Shown here in pieces: positions 35,860 to 45,518 of a stretch of DNA of 64,000 bases. Every line of letters starts with the position of its first letter. The stretch's first letter is position 1. A model generated the notes under the pieces. The model was not told the DNA's origin and ran no database searches. It saw only the letters and a program-made list of their open reading frames with translations. A program made the translations under genes and the position numbers. The stretch is taken from positions 310,001-374,000 of the forward strand of contig NZ_JAASRY010000003.1 of NCBI RefSeq assembly GCF_011761345.1, given 5' to 3'. This DNA is from Thalassobacillus devorans. GTDB taxonomy: Bacteria > Bacillota > Bacilli > Bacillales > Halobacillaceae.

Positions 35860-38169
35860 ATGGAGAAGAAAACAAGTATATGGAAGCTTGAACAATCACG
35901 TATCGATAATATTATTGAACTAATCCGTACAAAAAGGACGGGTCTTGAAGAGAACACAGGACAATTGAAAGAAAATATTATTGATCTACGTAAAAACTTC
36001 TGGGAGGATGTCACCGTCAATATTGATGAGCCAGACGAAGTGATTGAAACGTATGCCAGTATAAAACAGCAGGCAGAACTGTTGTCTGAACGTGAACGAA
36101 GCCATGGTCAATTTTATAAGTCAATCAAACTCTATAATCGCCTGGAAGATTCCCCCTATTTTGCCCGAATTGATTTTACGGAAGATGGGGGCAAAAAAGA
36201 AACGGTATATATTGGAATTGGTTCTTTGATGGATAAGAAAGAAGATGACTTCCTTATCTATGACTGGCGAGCCCCTATATCAAGTATGTATTACGACTAT
36301 TCCCCAGGAGCGGCTGAATATGAAACACCAGAAGGCAAGATAAAAGGTGAAATGGACTTAAAGCGCCAATTCCTGATTCGGAAGGGTAAGATAACCGGAC
36401 TGTTTGATACCGGCATCACTATTGGAGATACATTGCTGCAGCAGGTTCTTGGAGGGAATGCCTCATCACAGATGAAAAGTATTGTTGCTACCATCCAGAA
36501 AGAACAGAACCGGATCATACGATATGAAAAGGATAAAATGCTTGTCGTGCAAGGTGTTGCGGGAAGTGGAAAAACGTCTGCTGCGATGCAGCGGATTGCT
36601 TATTTGCTATACCGCTACCGGAAAACAATCCGTGCCGATCAAGTTTTATTATTTTCTCCCAATCAAATGTTCATCAGTTATGTTTCATCTGTTCTTCCTG
36701 AATTAGGAGAAGAGAACATGAGACAGAATACATTTCAGGAATATGCGGCACAGCGCCTGGATGATGAATATAAATTAGAAACGCCATTCGAACAGTTGGA
36801 GTATCTGTTAACTTCCCGGGAAGATGGCGCAGACGCCAGAATCGATGGTATTCATTTCAAGGCTGGCTTGGAATTCAAGCACTTGATCGACGAATATGTT
36901 AAAGAACTCGCTAAAAAAGGAATGCATTTTCGTAATATAAAGTTCCGCGGGGAGCGGATAGTAGCTGCAAATGAAATTAATAACTATTTTTACCAGCTGG
37001 ATGCCGCTATGTCGATACCGAACAAAATAGAACAGGTTATGGAGTGGCTGTTGGAAAAAGTAAAGGAACTGGAAAAGCGGGAAATCGATAAAGATTGGCC
37101 GGTAGAAGAAGCTGCTTTCATGGACAAAAAAGATTACCTGGACGCCTACAAGTCGCTGCAAAAGAACCAGCAATTCAACGAAGAGACATTTGATGACTAT
37201 CAAAGAGAAGAGGAGCTCCTTACGAGGGTGGTGGTAGAGCGAAGCCTGCGTCCGTTAAGAAAGAAAATAAAAAAGCTGAAATTCATTCATTTACGAAAAA
37301 TCTATCAAGGACTATATGAGCACGATTTGCCTTTTTCTTATCCGGATAATTGGAAACAGATAGGCGAGAAGTCTATCGCTGCTTTACAATCCAACATACT
37401 TTATGCGGAAGATATTACTCCTTATTTATACTTGCAGGATCAAATCGAGGGCAGGAAGATCAATCCGGTTATTCAATATGTGTTCATTGACGAAGCGCAG
37501 GATTATTCTCCCTTTCAGTTTGAGTTCATCAGGCAATTGTTCCCCAATGCGCATTTCACATTATTAGGCGATTACAATCAGGCTATATTGGCTAATGTAG
37601 GAGAATCACCGACCATATTAGAAGCTGCTGGAGGATATGAGCATGTAGAACGAATGAAATTGATGCGCAGTTATCGCTCCACAAAGCCAATTGTAGAATT
37701 TACAAGCAGGATTGTTCCGGGTGGTCATGAAATTGAGGCATTCAATCGTGACGGCACGCTGCCGCGCATCCACTTAGCTGATAGTGAGCCCAGTCAGTTT
37801 GACCAAATAAAAACAACTATCCGTGAGAGGCAGCAAGAAGGGCAGGAGACGATCGCAATTCTTGGTCGAACAAAAGAGGAATGTCAGCACATTGTATCAA
37901 GCCTGCAAGATGAATTTTCTCCTCGCTATATTTATAAAGAGTCTCAGACCTTTGAGAAGGGGCTGATGGTCCTTCCGGTTTACTTAGCGAAAGGGATAGA
38001 ATTTGATTCCGTCATTATTCCAGATGCATCGGCAGCCACCTACTATCGTGAAAATGAACGAAAGCTGTTTTATACCGCTTGTACAAGGGCGATGCATGAA
38101 TTGGACATTTGTTATCGAGGTGAAATGAGTCCGTTTTTAAAACAAATCCCATCTGAACTATATGAATAA
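35860..38169 (+). CDS. helD: HelD-like RNA polymerase-recycling ATPase (UvrD/Rep superfamily)
   Basis: The 769-residue protein has an N-terminal coiled-coil arm (about residues 5-90) that in HelD enters the RNA polymerase secondary channel. A split superfamily-1 helicase fold follows: Walker A VVQGVAGSGKTSAAMQRIAY (about 228-247), Walker B YVFIDEAQDYSPFQ, LLGDYNQAILANVGES, MRSYRSTKPIVEFTSRI and YTACTRAMHEL. HelD frees stalled RNA polymerase from DNA. The ATG at 35860 follows GGGGAG; the in-frame GTG at 35827 has no site. It faces ypmS, and the two share a terminator. Confidence 0.92.
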   Translation: MEKKTSIWKLEQSRIDNIIELIRTKRTGLEENTGQLKENIIDLRKNFWEDVTVNIDEPDEVIETYASIKQQAELLSERERSHGQFYKSIKLYNRLEDSPYFARIDFTEDGGKKETVYIGIGSLMDKKEDDFLIYDWRAPISSMYYDYSPGAAEYETPEGKIKGEMDLKRQFLIRKGKITGLFDTGITIGDTLLQQVLGGNASSQMKSIVATIQKEQNRIIRYEKDKMLVVQGVAGSGKTSAAMQRIAYLLYRYRKTIRADQVLLFSPNQMFISYVSSVLPELGEENMRQNTFQEYAAQRLDDEYKLETPFEQLEYLLTSREDGADARIDGIHFKAGLEFKHLIDEYVKELAKKGMHFRNIKFRGERIVAANEINNYFYQLDAAMSIPNKIEQVMEWLLEKVKELEKREIDKDWPVEEAAFMDKKDYLDAYKSLQKNQQFNEETFDDYQREEELLTRVVVERSLRPLRKKIKKLKFIHLRKIYQGLYEHDLPFSYPDNWKQIGEKSIAALQSNILYAEDITPYLYLQDQIEGRKINPVIQYVFIDEAQDYSPFQFEFIRQLFPNAHFTLLGDYNQAILANVGESPTILEAAGGYEHVERMKLMRSYRSTKPIVEFTSRIVPGGHEIEAFNRDGTLPRIHLADSEPSQFDQIKTTIRERQQEGQETIAILGRTKEECQHIVSSLQDEFSPRYIYKESQTFEKGLMVLPVYLAKGIEFDSVIIPDASAATYYRENERKLFYTACTRAMHELDICYRGEMSPFLKQIPSELYE

Positions 38170-38211
38170 ACATGAAACCCCCGTCAGAAAAGCTGACGGG
38201 GGTTTCATGTT
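38169..38211. terminator. Shared convergent terminator of helD and ypmS
   Basis: A perfect 19-bp stem (38169-38187 with 38193-38211) has a 5-nt AAAAG loop. The helD stop codon ends on its first base and the ypmS stop codon begins on its last bases. Confidence 0.88.
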
Positions 38212-38842
38212 AAAAGTTTTTCTGGGCGAAGTCGTGAGCAAACCGGAAACTCTGGTTCGGAACACGAATTTTAAAAGCCAATTGGTTCGTTTTAAGGTTG
38301 AAGCGATCTACTCTAAGATCGAAGTTACTTGCTGGCTTCATATCGGTGACCGCTACGTAGATATTTTCTTCATTTGGGTTGACGATGACCCATTCCGGCA
38401 GGTCAAAACTCTTATCGACATACTCTAATACTTTTTTATTAGGCAAAGGAAGCTTCCCAAGCGATATGCCTTCCTGCTGGAGAATGACATCGCCATTTTC
38501 TTGAACGATCGGTTCAAAGCTCACAGTCAAAGGTATCTTCTGATCGAAGGCTTTGATGTTGCCTTTCAATTCAACATTGCGCTCGAGTGAAACGGAAAAA
38601 TTCATATCTTCATCACTCGGGAGTTCATTTAAAAATTCATTGACAAGCTGCTCCAAATTTTCCTTTGTCGAAACAATCGTAAATTCCGCTTCATCGCTCT
38701 GCTCCTGGTTTTCTACATTGACGAGGGTGTAGGAAGTCGGTAAGAAAATCATAGCCAGAATCCAAAAAACAATGCCGATATTCAATGCGGCTAAGGCCAA
38801 AAATAATACTTTCCATTTATTTTTAAAGTCTAAGGCTTTCAT
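38210..38842 (-). CDS. ypmS: YpmS-family (DUF2140) membrane-anchored protein
   Basis: The 210-residue protein has one N-terminal membrane helix (WKVLFLALAALNIGIVFWIL, residues 10-29). An extracytoplasmic domain follows with NLEQLVNEFLNEL, GNIKAFDQKIPLTVSFEP, EGISLGKLPLPNKKVLEYV and a C-terminal FKIRVPNQSF. This is the YpmS/DUF2140 pattern, whose function is unknown. It lies 39 nt after ypmR, the same pairing as in B. subtilis, so it is probably its partner. Confidence 0.85.
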   Translation of the reverse strand: MKALDFKNKWKVLFLALAALNIGIVFWILAMIFLPTSYTLVNVENQEQSDEAEFTIVSTKENLEQLVNEFLNELPSDEDMNFSVSLERNVELKGNIKAFDQKIPLTVSFEPIVQENGDVILQQEGISLGKLPLPNKKVLEYVDKSFDLPEWVIVNPNEENIYVAVTDMKPASNFDLRVDRFNLKTNQLAFKIRVPNQSFRFAHDFAQKNF

Positions 38843-38881
38843 AGCATTCCACCTGATAGATGATAATTTTTTTATACCGGA

Positions 38882-39793
38882 TTATTCATTTCGTTCAATG
38901 TCCGGTCTTATATATTCTAACACGCGTTCGGCAATAAGTTTATAGCCTTTTGTATTTGGGTGAAAATGATCTTCCCAAAGCAAGGTTTCTTCCGGGTTTA
39001 CAAACAAATCTTCGATCGGTATGAAAGTAACCTCCTCATATTCTTCGGAAACTTTAATCCCTATTTGGTTCCAGTCACTCATAATGTCTCCCATTTCCGG
39101 GATATTGTTGAAATAGCCGGCGAAAGGGTTGAAGAGGCCAAGGTGGTAAATGCTCGCATCCGGATTTTTCTCAAGGATCATTTGGAATATCTGATTCAGA
39201 TTTTGTTCGTATTGCTCATGCTGCTCAACAAAGTCCTGGTAATCAAGGTCCTGGAAGTTGTCTTTGATTACTTTCATGACATCGTTAGCACCAATCGTAA
39301 TCAAAACGATATCGGTATCCTCCAGGGAACTTGATATTTCTTCTGTTTTCATACGTTCAATGAGTTGATCGGTACGGTTTCCCCGTTTTCCATAATTCTC
39401 AATCATTAAGTTGGGATTAAGCTCTTCATTTTCCAAATTATCTTCCAGGATACCAACATACCCACCGTTATCAGAATCATCACCGACCCCTTGGGTCAAT
39501 GAGTCTCCAAGTGCTACAATTTTTAAATCTTTTTTAATAAATAATCCGACAGCGTTTTCTATCACATTGGTAAAGGATTCTTTCAGATCCTCCCCAATGC
39601 TATGGTCCTCTTCGGGGGATTCTGTTTCCGCACTATCTTCTTCAGTAGTATCATTATTTTTGTCTGCTTGCTCTTGTGTTTCCGGGGGCGTATCATTATT
39701 ATTACCAGGCTGTTCTTGTGTAGTAATTATAATAAAAAGGCCTGTCAATAAGATGATGGCCACAATTACGGTTACGAACCATTTATTTTTCAC
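38882..39793 (-). CDS. ypmR: SGNH/GDSL-family hydrolase YpmR
   Basis: The 303-residue protein has an N-terminal membrane helix or uncleaved signal (WFVTVIVAIILLTGLFIII). A long acidic Glu/Asp/Asn linker (about 28-75) precedes an SGNH hydrolase domain: block I IVALGDSLTQGVGDDSDNGG (Ser nucleophile), block II ENYGKRGNRTDQL, block III TIGANDVMKV and block V WEDHFHPNTKGYKL (Asp-x2-His). The substrate is unknown but extracytoplasmic, likely an ester in the envelope. It is the first gene of the ypmRS pair. Confidence 0.88.
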   Translation of the reverse strand: MKNKWFVTVIVAIILLTGLFIIITTQEQPGNNNDTPPETQEQADKNNDTTEEDSAETESPEEDHSIGEDLKESFTNVIENAVGLFIKKDLKIVALGDSLTQGVGDDSDNGGYVGILEDNLENEELNPNLMIENYGKRGNRTDQLIERMKTEEISSSLEDTDIVLITIGANDVMKVIKDNFQDLDYQDFVEQHEQYEQNLNQIFQMILEKNPDASIYHLGLFNPFAGYFNNIPEMGDIMSDWNQIGIKVSEEYEEVTFIPIEDLFVNPEETLLWEDHFHPNTKGYKLIAERVLEYIRPDIERNE

Positions 39794-39979
39794 AGTATCA
39801 CACCTGTATTATGTGTTTTATTATTTCTATTATATGCTGAATCAACGGGTTGTGGAAATTATTTTGATTCTTACTAATAGTAATATTCTAGCAGACAAAC
39901 GTTTATTATAATTGATTCGATAAATTTCTAAAGAACATGTCCGTGACTAAAGGATTTCCTATAAATGAAGGTGAAAATA

Positions 39980-42283
39980 ATGAATGAAATGAAGATTTCT
40001 GTCCGATCGTTGGTTGAATATGTCTATCGTGGCGGAAATATTGATAACCGCTTCCGTTCAAGCAGCTCTTTAATGGAAGGAACGCTGATTCATCAACATG
40101 TACAGCGGGAGTATAAAGGGGAAGATGAAAAAGAGGTATTTTTAAAGACAGAGTTTCATTGCGGCGATATGAAAATTATAGTGCATGGCCGTTGTGATGG
40201 GTTGTTAAAAACGGATAAAGGGGTAGTGGTCGACGAAATCAAGTCAACCTCCATGCCTTTGGATGAATTAACGGAAGAAAGTTTCCCTGTCTACTGGGCA
40301 CAGGCAAAAGGGTATGCCTATATTTATGCCCTGGATCACGAATTGGATGAAATTCATGTACAGGTGACTTATGTTCAAAAAACAACGAAAGAAAAGAAAC
40401 GGTTTATTCAAACCTGCCGTTTTGACGAACTATCCGCTTTTATGGAAGAAACAATTGCAGCCTATACATCTTATGCGAGGATTTTAGTTCATATTAGAGA
40501 GGAGAAAACAAAGAGCATCCCTGATTTGGATTTTCCCTTTCCATCTTACCGGCCAGGACAACGGAAGCTCGCAGGTGCTGTTTATAAAACACTTAAAGAA
40601 GAGCGTAATTTATTTGGCCAGGCCCCGACTGGCATTGGAAAAACTGTGTCGACATTGTTCCCTGCCATCAAAGCTATGGGAGATTCCGATACCGAACGGC
40701 TTTTTTATTTGACGGCGAAAACTATTACCCGGATGACTGCGGAAGAAGCTTTGGCTCTAATGGAAGAGAAGGGCCTGCGGCTTCGTTCGGTTACATTAAC
40801 AGCAAAAGACAAGATTTGCTTTCAGGAAGAAACTATTTGCCAGCCTGAATACTGTGAGTTCGCAGATGGCTACTATGATCGGGTGAACGAAGCGATGGTA
40901 GATATTCTTCGCAATGAAACCCGGATGACACGAAACGTAATCGAAGCATATGCAAGAAAGCACCGGGTGTGTCCATTTGAATTCTCCCTGGATCTTGCCT
41001 ATATCGTAGATGTAGTGATTGGTGACTATAATTACATTTTTGATCCCAGGGTTTCTTTAAAACGAATGGCTCAGGAGGACAGAAAAGAAACTGCACTGCT
41101 TGTCGATGAGTCCCATAACCTTGTAGAAAGGTCACGGGAAATGTATTCCGCCGAGTTGTCAGGAGGTCCATTCTATGATCTTCAGGAGCTTTATCATGGA
41201 GGGGAACTGGCTGAAGCCATTGAATACGTAAGTGCTGCTTTTGATTATTTGTTAAAGGAGCATAAGGGCAAAGAGTCCTTTATTTTAGAAGAAGTTCCAG
41301 GAATGATAGAAGAAGCTGTTGAACATTTCATAACCAAAGCGGAATTAGAGTTGCGGGAAGAACCGGAACGGCATGAAAATGATTTGTTATTAGAAACATA
41401 TTTTGCAGCACAGAATTTCTTGAAAGTTATGCAGCTGGTAGATGATCATTACGTCATCTATGGGACGATAGAAAAAAACGATCTGCTTCTTCGCTTGTTT
41501 TGTGTCGATCCTTCCTATTTGCTGAGAGAGGTAACCAAGAACTATCGTGCTTCTGTGTTTTTTTCGGCAACATTGTCACCATTTGCTTATTATAAAGATA
41601 TGCTTGGAGGGAAAAAAGAAGATTACATTCTCCAGCTGGCATCCCCGTATGATTATGAGCAAGTGGATATAACGGTACAGCCTCTATCGACGAGGTATAA
41701 AGATCGCGAAAGAACAAGCGTACAGCTGGCAGAAAACTTATATACTATGGTGGATAACGTGAAGGGAAATCATTTATTTTTCTTTCCTTCCTATCATTAT
41801 ATGGAACTTGTCTATGCCGAATGGTTGAAACGGAACAGGCAAGGTAAAAAGTACCGCTCAATTATCCAGAGTCAAGGTATGACAGAGCAGGAACGGGATG
41901 ACTTTCTCGGCAGCTTCCAGGAAGGGGATAAACAGAAGCTGGTAGGTTTTGCAGTTTTGGGCGGCGTTTTTTCTGAAGGGGTCGATTTAAGGGGTGACCG
42001 TTTGAACGGTGTTGCCGTCGTAGGGATAGGGTTGTCTCCAACAAGTATGGAACGGAATTTAATTAAGGACTATTTTAATGAAAAAGGTAAACCTGGGTAT
42101 GACTATGCTTATGTTTACCCGGGGATGAATAAAGTGCTGCAAGCTGGTGGGAGATTGATACGCTCAGAAAAAGACCATGGGGCGATACTTTTAGTAGATG
42201 ATCGCTTTCTTACCAATAAGTACTTAAGTCTTTTCCCGCCTGAGTGGTCTCATTACCAGGTGGGAAATGGATCGAAAACATGA
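39980..42283 (+). CDS. PD-(D/E)XK nuclease-XPD/DinG-type helicase fusion
   Basis: This is a 767-residue fusion. Residues about 1-160 form a PD-(D/E)XK domain: SLMEGTLIHQHVQREY, then HGRCDGLLKTDKGVVVDEIK (Asp...E-x-K) and QAKGYAYIYAL. The rest is an XPD/Rad3-like superfamily-2 helicase: YRPGQRKLAGAVYKTL, Walker A FGQAPTGIGKT (about 213), four cysteines at CFQEETICQPEYC and RVCPFE matching the XPD Fe-S cluster, DEAH-like VDESHN, and motif VI QAGGRLIRSEKD. A 5'-3' helicase with nuclease activity in repair is inferred. The ATG at 39980 follows AAGGTG; an upstream ATG at 39965 has no site. Confidence 0.85.
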   Translation: MNEMKISVRSLVEYVYRGGNIDNRFRSSSSLMEGTLIHQHVQREYKGEDEKEVFLKTEFHCGDMKIIVHGRCDGLLKTDKGVVVDEIKSTSMPLDELTEESFPVYWAQAKGYAYIYALDHELDEIHVQVTYVQKTTKEKKRFIQTCRFDELSAFMEETIAAYTSYARILVHIREEKTKSIPDLDFPFPSYRPGQRKLAGAVYKTLKEERNLFGQAPTGIGKTVSTLFPAIKAMGDSDTERLFYLTAKTITRMTAEEALALMEEKGLRLRSVTLTAKDKICFQEETICQPEYCEFADGYYDRVNEAMVDILRNETRMTRNVIEAYARKHRVCPFEFSLDLAYIVDVVIGDYNYIFDPRVSLKRMAQEDRKETALLVDESHNLVERSREMYSAELSGGPFYDLQELYHGGELAEAIEYVSAAFDYLLKEHKGKESFILEEVPGMIEEAVEHFITKAELELREEPERHENDLLLETYFAAQNFLKVMQLVDDHYVIYGTIEKNDLLLRLFCVDPSYLLREVTKNYRASVFFSATLSPFAYYKDMLGGKKEDYILQLASPYDYEQVDITVQPLSTRYKDRERTSVQLAENLYTMVDNVKGNHLFFFPSYHYMELVYAEWLKRNRQGKKYRSIIQSQGMTEQERDDFLGSFQEGDKQKLVGFAVLGGVFSEGVDLRGDRLNGVAVVGIGLSPTSMERNLIKDYFNEKGKPGYDYAYVYPGMNKVLQAGGRLIRSEKDHGAILLVDDRFLTNKYLSLFPPEWSHYQVGNGSKT

Positions 42284-42310
42284 TTATTTCCCCGGAAATA
42301 ATCATGTTTT
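42275..42310 (+). terminator. First terminator after the helicase fusion
   Basis: A perfect 17-bp stem (AAAACATGATTATTTCC with its complement) around CCC contains the gene's TGA stop. It ends in TTTT and is followed by a T-rich stretch. Confidence 0.82.
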
Positions 42311-42330
42311 GTAAGTTTTTGCGAAAAACG

Positions 42331-42369
42331 ATGCATGCTTTCTCTAAAGAGAGGCTGCATTGTTTTTTT
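42331..42369 (+). terminator. Second, tandem terminator
   Basis: ATGCA-TTTCTCT pairs with AGAGAGG-TGCAT around an AA loop and is followed by TGTTTTTTT. Confidence 0.7.
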
Positions 42370-42509
42370 GTATAGCGGAAAGAATATGGAGAAATAACTA
42401 AGCAGGTATGAAATATGAACATTTTATGAATATTTTAAGTTTTAGTTACAGCGAGAAAGGAAATGTCTATATTAGTGTGTTTACCAATTAATAGTGATGG
42501 AGGGTTAAT

Positions 42510-43745
42510 ATGTCAAATGGGAAAGTGAAAAACCGCTGGTTAATTGCTTTATGTGCCGTAGGCATCCATATTTCCATTGGTTCTGTCTATGCATGGAGCA
42601 ACTTCACGACGCCATTGAGTGATCAATTTGGCTGGACTTCCAGTCAAGTTCAATTCACTTTTAGTCTGGCTATATTATTCTTAGGCTTATCCGCAGCTTT
42701 TCTGGGTTGGTTTGTAGAAAAATATGGTCCTCGGGCAGCTGGTATTACTGCGGCAATATTCTTTGGAATTGGGGTATTTGGCTCCGGATTTGCCGTCCAG
42801 ATGGAATCACTTTGGCTTCTATATTTCTTTTATGGCGCGTTAGGAGGCATCGGATTAGGGGTCGGTTATATAGCACCCGTTTCAACGCTGGTGAAATGGT
42901 TCCCTGATCGACGGGGACTGGCTACCGGAATGGCAATCATGGGATTCGGTTTTGCAGCCGCTATTGCCAGTCCGGTCATGGACATTCTAATCAACAGTGT
43001 CGGCATTGCGATGACTTTCTATATTTTAGGTGCAAGCTATTTTGCTGTTATGATTCTGTCTTCGTTATATATAGAGAGACCGCCAGAAGGCTGGAAGCCA
43101 GAAGGATTCGAAGGAGATACAGGTGAAGATAATAACAAAGACCTTGCTTATATGAGTGCTACGAAATCATTGAAAACGAAAAGGTTTTATTATCTTTGGC
43201 TCATGCTTTTCATTAATGTAACATGTGGAATCGCTGTCATATCAGCGGCCAAACCTTTGGCGGTGGAAAGCGTGGGAATGAGCACGGCAGCCGCAGCTAC
43301 ATTAGTTGGGGTAATGGGGATTTTCAATGGCGCTGGTCGAATCGGGTGGGCAAGCTTATCTGATTACATTGGAAGAGGAAATACTTATTTGATCTTTTTC
43401 ATTCTGCAAATTGCCTTGTTCATCTTATTGCCTTGGACAACCGTTACGGCACTTTTCGTTATATTCCTGGCCGTTATCTATACGTGTTACGGTGGCGGTT
43501 TTTCTACTTTGCCAGCATTCATCGGAGATTTATTTGGAACGAAAGAGCTGGGGGCAATCCATGGTTATTTGCTGACTGCATGGGCAGCAGCAGGGTTAGT
43601 TGGACCTTCTTTTTCAGCCTGGATGAAAGACGCCACGGGAAGTTATGAAAGCAGCCTGATTTATTTTGCCGGATTTTTTGTCATCGCCTTAATCGTATCG
43701 ATTTTAACTAAATTAGATATCCGCAGATTGAGAAAAGAACAGTAA
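42510..43745 (+). CDS. OFA-family MFS transporter (oxalate/formate antiporter-like)
   Basis: This is a 411-residue, 12-helix MFS protein. The N-terminal NRWLIALCAVGIHISIGSVY, AWSNFTTPL and the helix-4/5 GGIGLGVGYIAPVSTLVKWF, PDRRGLATGMAIMGFG are typical of the OFA subfamily. FIGDLFGTKELGAIHGYLLT, AWAAAGLVGPSF is the mirrored signature in the second half. Substrates in this group include oxalate, formate and lactate or pyruvate; which applies here is unknown. GATGGAGG precedes the ATG, and a strong terminator follows. Confidence 0.88.
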   Translation: MSNGKVKNRWLIALCAVGIHISIGSVYAWSNFTTPLSDQFGWTSSQVQFTFSLAILFLGLSAAFLGWFVEKYGPRAAGITAAIFFGIGVFGSGFAVQMESLWLLYFFYGALGGIGLGVGYIAPVSTLVKWFPDRRGLATGMAIMGFGFAAAIASPVMDILINSVGIAMTFYILGASYFAVMILSSLYIERPPEGWKPEGFEGDTGEDNNKDLAYMSATKSLKTKRFYYLWLMLFINVTCGIAVISAAKPLAVESVGMSTAAAATLVGVMGIFNGAGRIGWASLSDYIGRGNTYLIFFILQIALFILLPWTTVTALFVIFLAVIYTCYGGGFSTLPAFIGDLFGTKELGAIHGYLLTAWAAAGLVGPSFSAWMKDATGSYESSLIYFAGFFVIALIVSILTKLDIRRLRKEQ

Positions 43746-43751
43746 TTTACT

Positions 43752-43788
43752 ATAAGGAGGGGATGTTTCCCCTTCTTATTCTTTTTTA
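43752..43788 (+). terminator. Terminator of the OFA transporter gene
   Basis: ATAAGGAGGGGA pairs with TCCCCTTCTTAT (one wobble) and is followed by TCTTTTTT. Confidence 0.9.
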
Positions 43789-43810
43789 TAATTCGGGATA
43801 GTTTTACGAA

Positions 43811-43886
43811 GTAAACGGATTTAAGTATATGAAAGTATTAAGGCTTCCGCTATAAAGACATGGCGACAAGCCGGTTTTTTCTAATG
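43811..43886. repeat. Short hairpin repeat, copy 2
   Basis: This copy shares the order and wording of 32861-32934, with GGCTT-CCGCTA and TGGCGACAAGCC arms followed by TTTTTTCTAATGA. Both copies lie directly after a strong terminator. Confidence 0.7.
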
Positions 43887-43937
43887 AAACCTTTTTCCCG
43901 CCCCAGCCGTAATAGATAGAAACAAGGGGGAGCTTGC

Positions 43938-45488
43938 ATGTGGTATAGGGAGAGAAGTTATTGGCTATTACCGTTGATTCTTTTATTAATCGGCGTTGCC
44001 GTATTGTTTGCTGAAAATTTACTTAAGGTAACAGAAGCTCCGGATGAAAATATAAGCCGGGATTGGCAGCTGGGTAAAACATCAGCCAAAACAGAGCCTT
44101 TTATTCATCCGGAAAGTAATGGCTATATGATCAGTTATTTTTCTGATGGGTTTTTAATAGAAAACAGGTATGATCACTCTTGGGCACACCAGTCAGACAA
44201 TCGTTATCCAATTGACCATCAGGAATTTTCCCGGGTTTTTAACGATGGGGAAGAAATGTTTTATTCTAAAGCAAATAGCCTGCATCAAGGGGGAGAGGGC
44301 GAGCTGTTTACGCGGGCTGATAAATTTTCCCCCACAGAATCACATTTGTTCATTTTAAAAGATGAGCAGCTCATACAGATAAATCGAGAGACGCTGGAAA
44401 CCAAAGAGGTTTTAAAGCTGGATAAAGGCTTCAATAAAGTTATGGTAAAGGAGAACGAGGGAGAAGTTTATACACTAATACATAGAGCTGAAAATAACGA
44501 GTACAAATTGGAGATTTATCGATTATCTGAAGAAGGCTATATGCGGGAGGAGGCTGCCTATACCTTTTCTGTGACACCAGGGGAGACGATCCGGGAGATC
44601 GCTTATGATGTGGAAGATGATAAACTAGGGATAGTACTGGCAACTCATCTGAGACAAGGCAGCTCAAAGCATCATTATTACTTCGCTTTACATGAGCTGA
44701 AAGATAGGGAGCTGTCGTTAAACAAAATTCAAGCAGAAGATCCTTTTGGCTCTGGCCAGTTGAACGAATGGAGCGACTTAGAGCTATCATTGACCGACAA
44801 AGGTGCAACTATCCTGTTTGCCGCCCATGGGGCTACACAAACTACATATAATGATGGTCCAGCTTTCAATATTTATGAGATGACTATTAATGAAAGTCAA
44901 TCAGAAGTTACTCGTATCAGCAATACGTCGGAACGCTCACAAAAGCCAACGCGGGTCGACGAAGATACTGTTCTTTGGATGGATGGAACAGGTGATTACA
45001 AGGAAATTAAAGTCGCCTCTAGTAAATATGATTTTGATGATAAGGCAGCAGGCTGGAGCAGGGATGATTTATTAAAAGCGCTAGGCAAGACGCTCGCTAT
45101 GTCTTCCTACGCCCCGCTCACGATATTTGTCACATTGATGTGGTATATTGGGCCATTTTTATATTTGTTTATCATAATAATAGGTTTTCATAAAGCAATA
45201 GAAGATGAGAAGAGCTGGGTATTGTATGGTGCTTTTGCAATATATATTGTATCGGCAGGGATATGGTATGACTTACTGTTTACAGAACGCCTAATGAATC
45301 GTCTGCCGGTATTTTTGGATTTTCCGGGCAGTTCCTTTGCATTGCTGGTTATGTTTGGTTTACTATCCTTCTTTTTAATGAGGGCGGAAGCAGGAAAGAG
45401 GGATTGGGGAGTTGTACTGAAGTTCACTTATTTTGTGACGGTTCACATTCTTCTAATTGCAGTGTTTATAGGACCATATCTCCTTTAA
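43938..45488 (+). CDS. Unknown membrane protein with a large extracytoplasmic domain
   Basis: The 516-residue protein has one N-terminal membrane helix (SYWLLPLILLLIGVAVLFA). Next comes a soluble region of about 350 residues that looks like repeated beta strands (for example QLIQINRETLETKEVLKL and IAYDVEDDKLGIVLATHLRQ), consistent with a beta-propeller. Four C-terminal helices (about 390-516) follow. I do not recognise a family. No catalytic motif is evident. It is followed 30 nt later by a PQQ-type sugar dehydrogenase lipoprotein, so a joint envelope function is possible. AAGGGGGAG precedes the ATG. Confidence 0.7.
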   Translation: MWYRERSYWLLPLILLLIGVAVLFAENLLKVTEAPDENISRDWQLGKTSAKTEPFIHPESNGYMISYFSDGFLIENRYDHSWAHQSDNRYPIDHQEFSRVFNDGEEMFYSKANSLHQGGEGELFTRADKFSPTESHLFILKDEQLIQINRETLETKEVLKLDKGFNKVMVKENEGEVYTLIHRAENNEYKLEIYRLSEEGYMREEAAYTFSVTPGETIREIAYDVEDDKLGIVLATHLRQGSSKHHYYFALHELKDRELSLNKIQAEDPFGSGQLNEWSDLELSLTDKGATILFAAHGATQTTYNDGPAFNIYEMTINESQSEVTRISNTSERSQKPTRVDEDTVLWMDGTGDYKEIKVASSKYDFDDKAAGWSRDDLLKALGKTLAMSSYAPLTIFVTLMWYIGPFLYLFIIIIGFHKAIEDEKSWVLYGAFAIYIVSAGIWYDLLFTERLMNRLPVFLDFPGSSFALLVMFGLLSFFLMRAEAGKRDWGVVLKFTYFVTVHILLIAVFIGPYLL

Positions 45489-45518
45489 AATAATCAGACT
45501 AAGAGAAAGGTGGGTGCC

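Noticed and set aside
38162-38428. 88-codon plus-strand frame after helD
   Set aside because: It runs through the shared terminator and antisense to ypmS, with no ribosome binding site.
39965-39979. Upstream start codons giving slightly longer proteins (also at 1550, 21133, 35827, 47250, 48856, 52500, 57502, 58317)
   Set aside because: In each case a well-spaced ribosome binding site points to the internal start used in the feature list. The upstream codon has no site or lies inside the site.
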